Assembly: GCA_900762125.1 (NCBI GenBank)
Contig: CAAFFL010000263.1
Span: 1-10,745, forward strand
Direction: 5' to 3'
DNA length: 10,745 nt
DNA from: an uncultured Prevotella sp.
Lineage (GTDB): Bacteria > Bacteroidota > Bacteroidia > Bacteroidales > Bacteroidaceae
Every line of letters begins with the position of its first letter. Position 1 is the first letter of the stretch. The position numbers and the translations under genes were made by a program. The notes beneath the pieces are model-generated. The model made no database searches. It worked only from the letters and a program-made list of their open reading frames with translations, and was not told where the DNA came from. Shown piece by piece: positions 7,123-10,745 of this stretch.

Positions 7123-7211
7123 CAACCGTCAAAAGGCAACACGCTACGATGAACGCGTCAAATCTTCGAAACATCAACATTATTAATAACAAAAACTAAA
7201 ACCAAACAGCA

Positions 7212-8018
7212 ATGATGACAAAGAAAAACCTGATGGTGGCCGTTCTGGCCATGTTTGCAACCTCCAGCGTTTTTGCTCAGACCAGCAAGATCAAGGACGT
7301 ACGCACGAACCCCGACCTGTTCTTCCTCGAGGATGGCCAGCAGGCCAGCTCCCTCGACCTTCTGCCGCCTCCTCCCGCACAGGGCACGATGCCTTGGTTC
7401 TATGACGAGGCACGCTACGTATGGGGCAAGAGCCTGCGCGACACGCCGCGTGGCGACCAGGCTGCTGCCGACGCACGCGTAGAGGGTGACGGTGTGCCTA
7501 TGGCATTCTCCGAGGCCTTCGGTACGAAGATCAGCAAGGAGACCACCCCGGAGATCTATACCCTCGTGCTGAAGATGCGTGAGGACGCCGGCGACCTCGC
7601 TACCCGCAGCGCGAAGAAGCACTACATGCGCATCCGTCCGTTCGCTTATTATAAGGAGGACACCTGCAACCCCGAGCAGCAGAAGGCGCTCTCCACCAAT
7701 GGTTCCTATCCCTCCGGCCACACCACCATCGGCTGGGCTGAGGCACTGGTGCTCGCCGAGATTAATGTCGACCGCCAGAACGAGATCCTCAAGCGTGGCT
7801 ACGACATGGGGGAGAGCCGTGTGATCTGTGGCTACCACTGGCAGAGCGATGTCGACGCAGCCCGTCTGGTTGCCGCTGGTGTCGTTGCCCGTCTGCACGC
7901 CGATCCCGCGTTCCAGAAGCAGCTCGCCAAAGCTAAGAAGGAGTTTGCCAAGCTCCAGAAGGAAGGCAAAGTTCCAAGAGCACGTTTGTTCCCTCTAAGT
8001 AATCGGCCCCTACACTAA
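7212..8018 (+). CDS. phoN: Class A non-specific acid phosphatase (PAP2 superfamily, PhoN type)
   Basis: 268 residues, close to the usual 250-270 of the class. A signal peptide (M-M-T-K-K, hydrophobic core, V-F-A; cleavage near residue 22) predicts a periplasmic enzyme that removes phosphate from a broad range of phosphomonoesters. The three-part PAP2 active-site signature is complete: K135-x6-R142-P143; the class A stretch G-S-Y-P-S-G-H-T at 164-171 with His170; and S202-R203-x5-H209-x3-D213, where His209 is the expected phospho-accepting nucleophile. Two consecutive ATG codons (7212, 7215) could start it. The last 15 or so residues after a Lys-rich helix are not typical, but no essential part is affected. 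The porin starts 89 bases downstream, with a hairpin between. Family assignment is secure; exact substrate is not. Confidence 0.93.
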   Translation: MMTKKNLMVAVLAMFATSSVFAQTSKIKDVRTNPDLFFLEDGQQASSLDLLPPPPAQGTMPWFYDEARYVWGKSLRDTPRGDQAAADARVEGDGVPMAFSEAFGTKISKETTPEIYTLVLKMREDAGDLATRSAKKHYMRIRPFAYYKEDTCNPEQQKALSTNGSYPSGHTTIGWAEALVLAEINVDRQNEILKRGYDMGESRVICGYHWQSDVDAARLVAAGVVARLHADPAFQKQLAKAKKEFAKLQKEGKVPRARLFPLSNRPLH

Positions 8019-8054
8019 CAATCATCCACTACTTATTTTATATATCACTCATGA

Positions 8055-8081
8055 CTCCCGGCTGGCACTGCCGGCTGGGAG
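8055..8081 (+). other. Intercistronic hairpin without T run
   Basis: CTCCC (8055-8059) pairs with GGGAG (8077-8081). The helix continues inward to 11 pairs, including two G-T wobbles, around a 5-base loop. No T tract follows, so it is not a standard terminator. It lies between the acid phosphatase and porin genes, where it could stabilise or separate the two parts of one transcript. No good TAnnTTTG box was found before the porin, which fits read-through. Confidence 0.55.
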
Positions 8082-8107
8082 CTTAAAGAATTATTGTCTC
8101 AACAGTT

Positions 8108-9241
8108 ATGAAGAAAACGATATTACTGGGCGTTTGCGCCCTGATGGCTGCCAGCACGATGAATGCTCAGGAGAAGGTACAGATCACTCCTGCAGACCGT
8201 ATTCTCCTCGATGCCGGCGTGATGCACGACAACAACGACAAGCTCGCCGACGAGCTCAAGGGCGGTACCGCCATCCCCGACTTCCGTCTGGGCTTCAAGG
8301 CGAAGTATGGAAAATGGAATGCCAAGGCTGAGGTGGGCTTCGCCCGTGGCGGCGTGTCATTGAAGGATGTCTTCGTGGAGTATGACATCAGCAAGAACAG
8401 CCTCGTCCGCGGTGGTTACTTCGTGCACCAGTATGGCTACCAGAGCGCTACGTCGTCGAGCTTCAAGGTGTCGATGGAGGAGCCGGAGAGCCAGGGGCCG
8501 CTCGGCAACGGTCGTCTGATGGGTGTGATGTATCAGTATGATACTGACCAGTTCCACGGCACCGCATCGCTCTATAACAATGCCGACGCCATGAAGAAGA
8601 GCACCGACCAGACCGGTAACAACGGCTGGGGCGTGATGAGCCGCTTGGTCTACCGTCCGCTCACCGAGCGCGGCAAGCTGTTCCAGGTGGGTATCAGCGG
8701 TGCTTACGAGACGCCGACCTACAACGTGGATAACAAGACGCACAACCTCTCGTTCTCGGCAAACTTCCCGACACGTATCGCACAGGTGAAGGTCCTCAAC
8801 GCCGTCATCCCCGAGGCAAACAGCTACTATAAGTTCTCGCCCGAAATCATGGGAGCCTACAGCCATGTGGGCGTCGAGGCTCAGTACTACTATATGAATG
8901 TCGACCGCCGCGGCGACCTCGACAACTACAGCGCATGGGGTGCCTACACCAACGTCCGTTTCCTGCTCAACTCGGAGTACAGCTACGTCCGCGGCGACGC
9001 CGGCATCGCCACACCCGATCCGAAGTCGTGGGAGATCGTCGCAGCCTACAACTACACCGACATGAGCGACAAGGACATCCTTGGCGGTAAGGTGCAGGAC
9101 TGGGCGCTGACGCTGAACTACTATCTCAACAAGTACATGATCTGGCGTGTCAGTGGCCACTTCGTGAAGGCCTCCAACAATGCGGCCTTCGCCGACAACA
9201 ACTACAGCGTGCTGCAGACCCGTTTCCAAGTGAAGTTCTAA
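8108..9241 (+). CDS. OprO/OprP-type (phosphate-selective) porin family protein
   Basis: 377 residues. The signal peptide (M-K-K-T, hydrophobic core, M-N-A; cleavage near residue 20 before Q-E) is followed by alternating beta strands rich in Tyr, Phe and Gly throughout. The C-terminus is R-F-Q-V-K-F, with the terminal Phe expected of an outer-membrane beta barrel. Features resembling the phosphate-selective porin O/P family are an early strand with G-F-K-A-K-Y, a loop near residues 118-130 with M-E-E-P, and long Tyr-rich strands in the second half. The family carries anions, including phosphate, across the outer membrane, though many Bacteroidetes members have no proven substrate. Position between two secreted phosphatases, 17 bases before the Agp-like gene, supports phosphate or phosphorylated-substrate uptake (inference). 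Confidence 0.8.
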   Translation: MKKTILLGVCALMAASTMNAQEKVQITPADRILLDAGVMHDNNDKLADELKGGTAIPDFRLGFKAKYGKWNAKAEVGFARGGVSLKDVFVEYDISKNSLVRGGYFVHQYGYQSATSSSFKVSMEEPESQGPLGNGRLMGVMYQYDTDQFHGTASLYNNADAMKKSTDQTGNNGWGVMSRLVYRPLTERGKLFQVGISGAYETPTYNVDNKTHNLSFSANFPTRIAQVKVLNAVIPEANSYYKFSPEIMGAYSHVGVEAQYYYMNVDRRGDLDNYSAWGAYTNVRFLLNSEYSYVRGDAGIATPDPKSWEIVAAYNYTDMSDKDILGGKVQDWALTLNYYLNKYMIWRVSGHFVKASNNAAFADNNYSVLQTRFQVKF

Positions 9242-9258
9242 ACATCAACTAAAAAGCT

Positions 9259-10554
9259 ATGGTAAGAAAAAAGATATTCATGACGCTCGTGCTGCTGCTC
9301 GCCCTGAGTGGCGTCAGCTTTGCTCAGCAGCAGCGCAGCCAGGAGTTTAAGGATAAGTATCAGCTCAAGGAGTGTGTCATCCTCAGTCGTCACAACATCC
9401 GCTCGCCGCTGTCCACGAAGGGCAGTCTGCTGGAGACCATCACACCGCACCAGTGGAACAACTGGAGCGCTGCAGCCAGTGAGCTCACGACGAAGGGGGG
9501 TGTTCTGGAGACCCTCAACGGCCTCTACTTCCGGAAGTGGGCCGTCGACGCCGGCCTCTTCAAGGAGAACCAGGTGCCCACGACAGACGAGGTGAACATC
9601 TATGCCAACAGTATGCAGCGCTGCATCGCTACGGCACATTATTTCACCACGGCATTCTTCCCCGTCGCTGACGTGCAGGTGTTCCACCGTTTCACGCCGA
9701 GCAAGATGGATCCCCTCTTCTTCCCCGCACTGACGAAGAACAGTGAGTCGTTCCGTCAGCAGGCGATGAAGGAGATCGCTGCCATGGGCGGGAAGAAGGG
9801 CATCGTCGGCATCAACGAGGGTCTGAAGAAGAGCTACGCCATGACAGCGAAGATCCTCGACCTGAAGGAGTCCGAGGCTTGCAAGAGCGGTAAAATCTGC
9901 GCCTTCGACAACTACAACACCCAGATCTTCCTCGAGAAGGGTGCCGAGCCTCACATGAAGGGCTCGCTGAAGGACGCCAACACCTGCTCGGATGCCTTCA
10001 TCCTGCAGTACTATGAGGAGCCAGACGCCAAGACGGCAGCCTTCGGTCACGACATCACCAACGACGACTGGACGGCCATCGCCAAGATCAAGGATGTCTA
10101 TGGTGACGTGCTGTTCTCCGCTCCCGTCGTAGCCGTGAATGTGGCACACCCGCTGCTGCAGTATATGTACGACGAGCTCAACGCGAAGAACCGGAAGTTC
10201 ACCTTCCTCTGCGGTCACGACTCGAACATCGCCTCCGTGCTAGCTGCACTGGGCGTGGAGACCTATGAGTTGCCGAACTCCATTGAGAAGAAGACGCCGA
10301 TCGGCAGCAAGGTCGTCGTGGAGAAGTTTGAAGGCAAGGATGGCAAGACCTACTGCGACATCAACCTCGTCTACCAGTCCACCGACCAGCTCCGTGGCCT
10401 GAAGATGCTCGACCTGAACAACCCGCCGCAGATCTTCCCGCTCTCACTGAAGGGCTACCAGAAGAATGCCGACGGTCTGTACACGCTGGAGGACATGAAC
10501 AAGTGCTTCATGACCGCCATCCGTGCCTACGACAAGATTGAGGATGAGTTATAA
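9259..10554 (+). CDS. agp: Glucose-1-phosphatase, Agp-like histidine acid phosphatase
   Basis: 431 residues; E. coli Agp has about 413. The signal peptide ends near S-F-A (residue 22), so it should be periplasmic. The histidine phosphatase motif is S-R-H-N-I-R-S-P, with nucleophile His45 flanked by Arg44 and Arg48. Asn in place of the usual Gly of RHGxRxP is normal for the Agp branch. A further catalytic Arg is R121 in A-N-S-M-Q-R. The donor motif G-H-D-S-N-I-A-S (His320, Asp321) is intact. From memory of the E. coli protein, T-T-K-G-G-V-L-E, L-Q-Y-Y-E, T-P-I-G-x-K and V-Y-Q-S are shared across the full length, which favours Agp over the AppA phytase. Known Agp hydrolyses glucose 1-phosphate and, weakly, phytate. 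It lies 17 bases after the porin, so they are almost certainly co-transcribed. The stop codon directly abuts foreign-looking SusD sequence, with no terminator. Confidence 0.9.
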   Translation: MVRKKIFMTLVLLLALSGVSFAQQQRSQEFKDKYQLKECVILSRHNIRSPLSTKGSLLETITPHQWNNWSAAASELTTKGGVLETLNGLYFRKWAVDAGLFKENQVPTTDEVNIYANSMQRCIATAHYFTTAFFPVADVQVFHRFTPSKMDPLFFPALTKNSESFRQQAMKEIAAMGGKKGIVGINEGLKKSYAMTAKILDLKESEACKSGKICAFDNYNTQIFLEKGAEPHMKGSLKDANTCSDAFILQYYEEPDAKTAAFGHDITNDDWTAIAKIKDVYGDVLFSAPVVAVNVAHPLLQYMYDELNAKNRKFTFLCGHDSNIASVLAALGVETYELPNSIEKKTPIGSKVVVEKFEGKDGKTYCDINLVYQSTDQLRGLKMLDLNNPPQIFPLSLKGYQKNADGLYTLEDMNKCFMTAIRAYDKIEDEL

Positions 10555-10556
10555 GG

Positions 10557-10745
10557 CGATGCCGCTGGAAGGAGGCTCCGAAGTACTTCACCTCCATCAC
10601 CGAGATGAAGCTCACGAAGGCTGACGACGGCACGATCACCTACACCCGTCACAAGGTCAGCCGTCAGTGGGAGGACAAGATGTATCTCTTCCCCATCCCC
10701 GCCACAGAGCTGCTGAAGGCGAAGAACCTCACGCAGAACCCCGGA
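10557..10745 (+). pseudogene. 3' fragment of a SusD/RagB-like gene (copy 2), cut by the window edge
   Basis: Starting three bases after the Agp-like stop codon, the frame reads R-C-R-W-K-E-A-P-K-Y-F-T-S-I-T-E-M-K-L-T-K and then the same C-terminal SusD signature as copy 1 (Y-L-F-P-I-P, L-T-Q-N-P-G), up to the window edge. An in-frame TGA at 10545-10547 closes the frame upstream, so the N-terminal 90% of a SusD protein is missing. Copy 2 extends about 21 codons further upstream than copy 1. Identity to copy 1 over 10621-10745 is 121 of 125 bases, same orientation. The abrupt junction points to a deletion, an insertion of a SusD tail, or an assembly join within a repeated gene family. Confidence 0.8.

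Noticed and set aside
7960..8018. Frameshift at the 3' end of the acid phosphatase
   Set aside because: A neighbouring frame also gives a short plausible tail, but all catalytic motifs lie upstream and total length fits the family, so there is no real evidence of a broken gene.
9391..9411. Loss of the usual Gly in the histidine phosphatase motif as a sign of an inactive enzyme
   Set aside because: The Agp branch naturally has Asn at this position, and the nucleophile, both flanking Arg residues, the third Arg and the HD donor motif are all present.
8357..10218. Long minus-strand frames opposite the porin and Agp-like genes
   Set aside because: The sense genes have signal peptides and intact family motifs. 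The antisense products are Val/Leu/His/Asp-rich shadows.

Overview
The window looks like a chromosomal segment from a member of the Bacteroidales, most likely a Prevotella-type organism. Three things point there: two promoters of the Bacteroidetes form (TTTG, about 20 bases, then TAnnTTTG), starts without Shine-Dalgarno sequences, and recognisable SusD (starch-utilisation outer-membrane lipoprotein) C-terminal sequence. Every real gene is on the + strand. Genes are GC-rich and codon-biased, while the gaps are AT-rich, so long antisense frames appear that are not genes. Species-level placement is inference.

Left part (1-3291). The window opens inside a long, low-complexity, probably coiled-coil protein rich in Ser, Thr, Asn and Ala, whose start lies outside. 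After 53 bases comes an OmpA-family protein with a signal peptide, an outer-membrane barrel and a C-terminal peptidoglycan-binding domain. A perfect 11-bp hairpin follows it.

Junk-rich gap (3189-3861). This holds a tandem 24-base repeat, three terminator-like hairpins, a GC-rich partial palindrome, the orphan last 44 codons of a SusD-like gene with its own terminator, and a second short possible coding relic. It ends in a very good Bacteroidetes promoter.

Middle (3862-6975). One large gene encodes a lipoprotein-type membrane sensor: lipobox, about 600 residues of beta-propeller-like repeats, one membrane helix, then about 380 cytoplasmic helical residues in which I see no histidine kinase, receiver or AraC domain. 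The output domain is the least explained part of the window.

Right part (7040-10554). A promoter with an overlapping dyad leads into three secreted or outer-membrane proteins: a class A (PhoN-type) acid phosphatase, an OprO/OprP-type porin, and a glucose-1-phosphatase of the Agp family. Together they suggest release of phosphate from organic phosphates in the periplasm, with entry through the porin. The sensor lies directly upstream and might respond to the same substrates, which is inference from position only.

Right edge (10557-10745). A second SusD 3' fragment starts at the stop codon of the Agp-like gene. It is 97% identical over 125 bases to the first fragment and in the same orientation, so the sensor and phosphatase region sits between direct repeats with a 7,084-base period.
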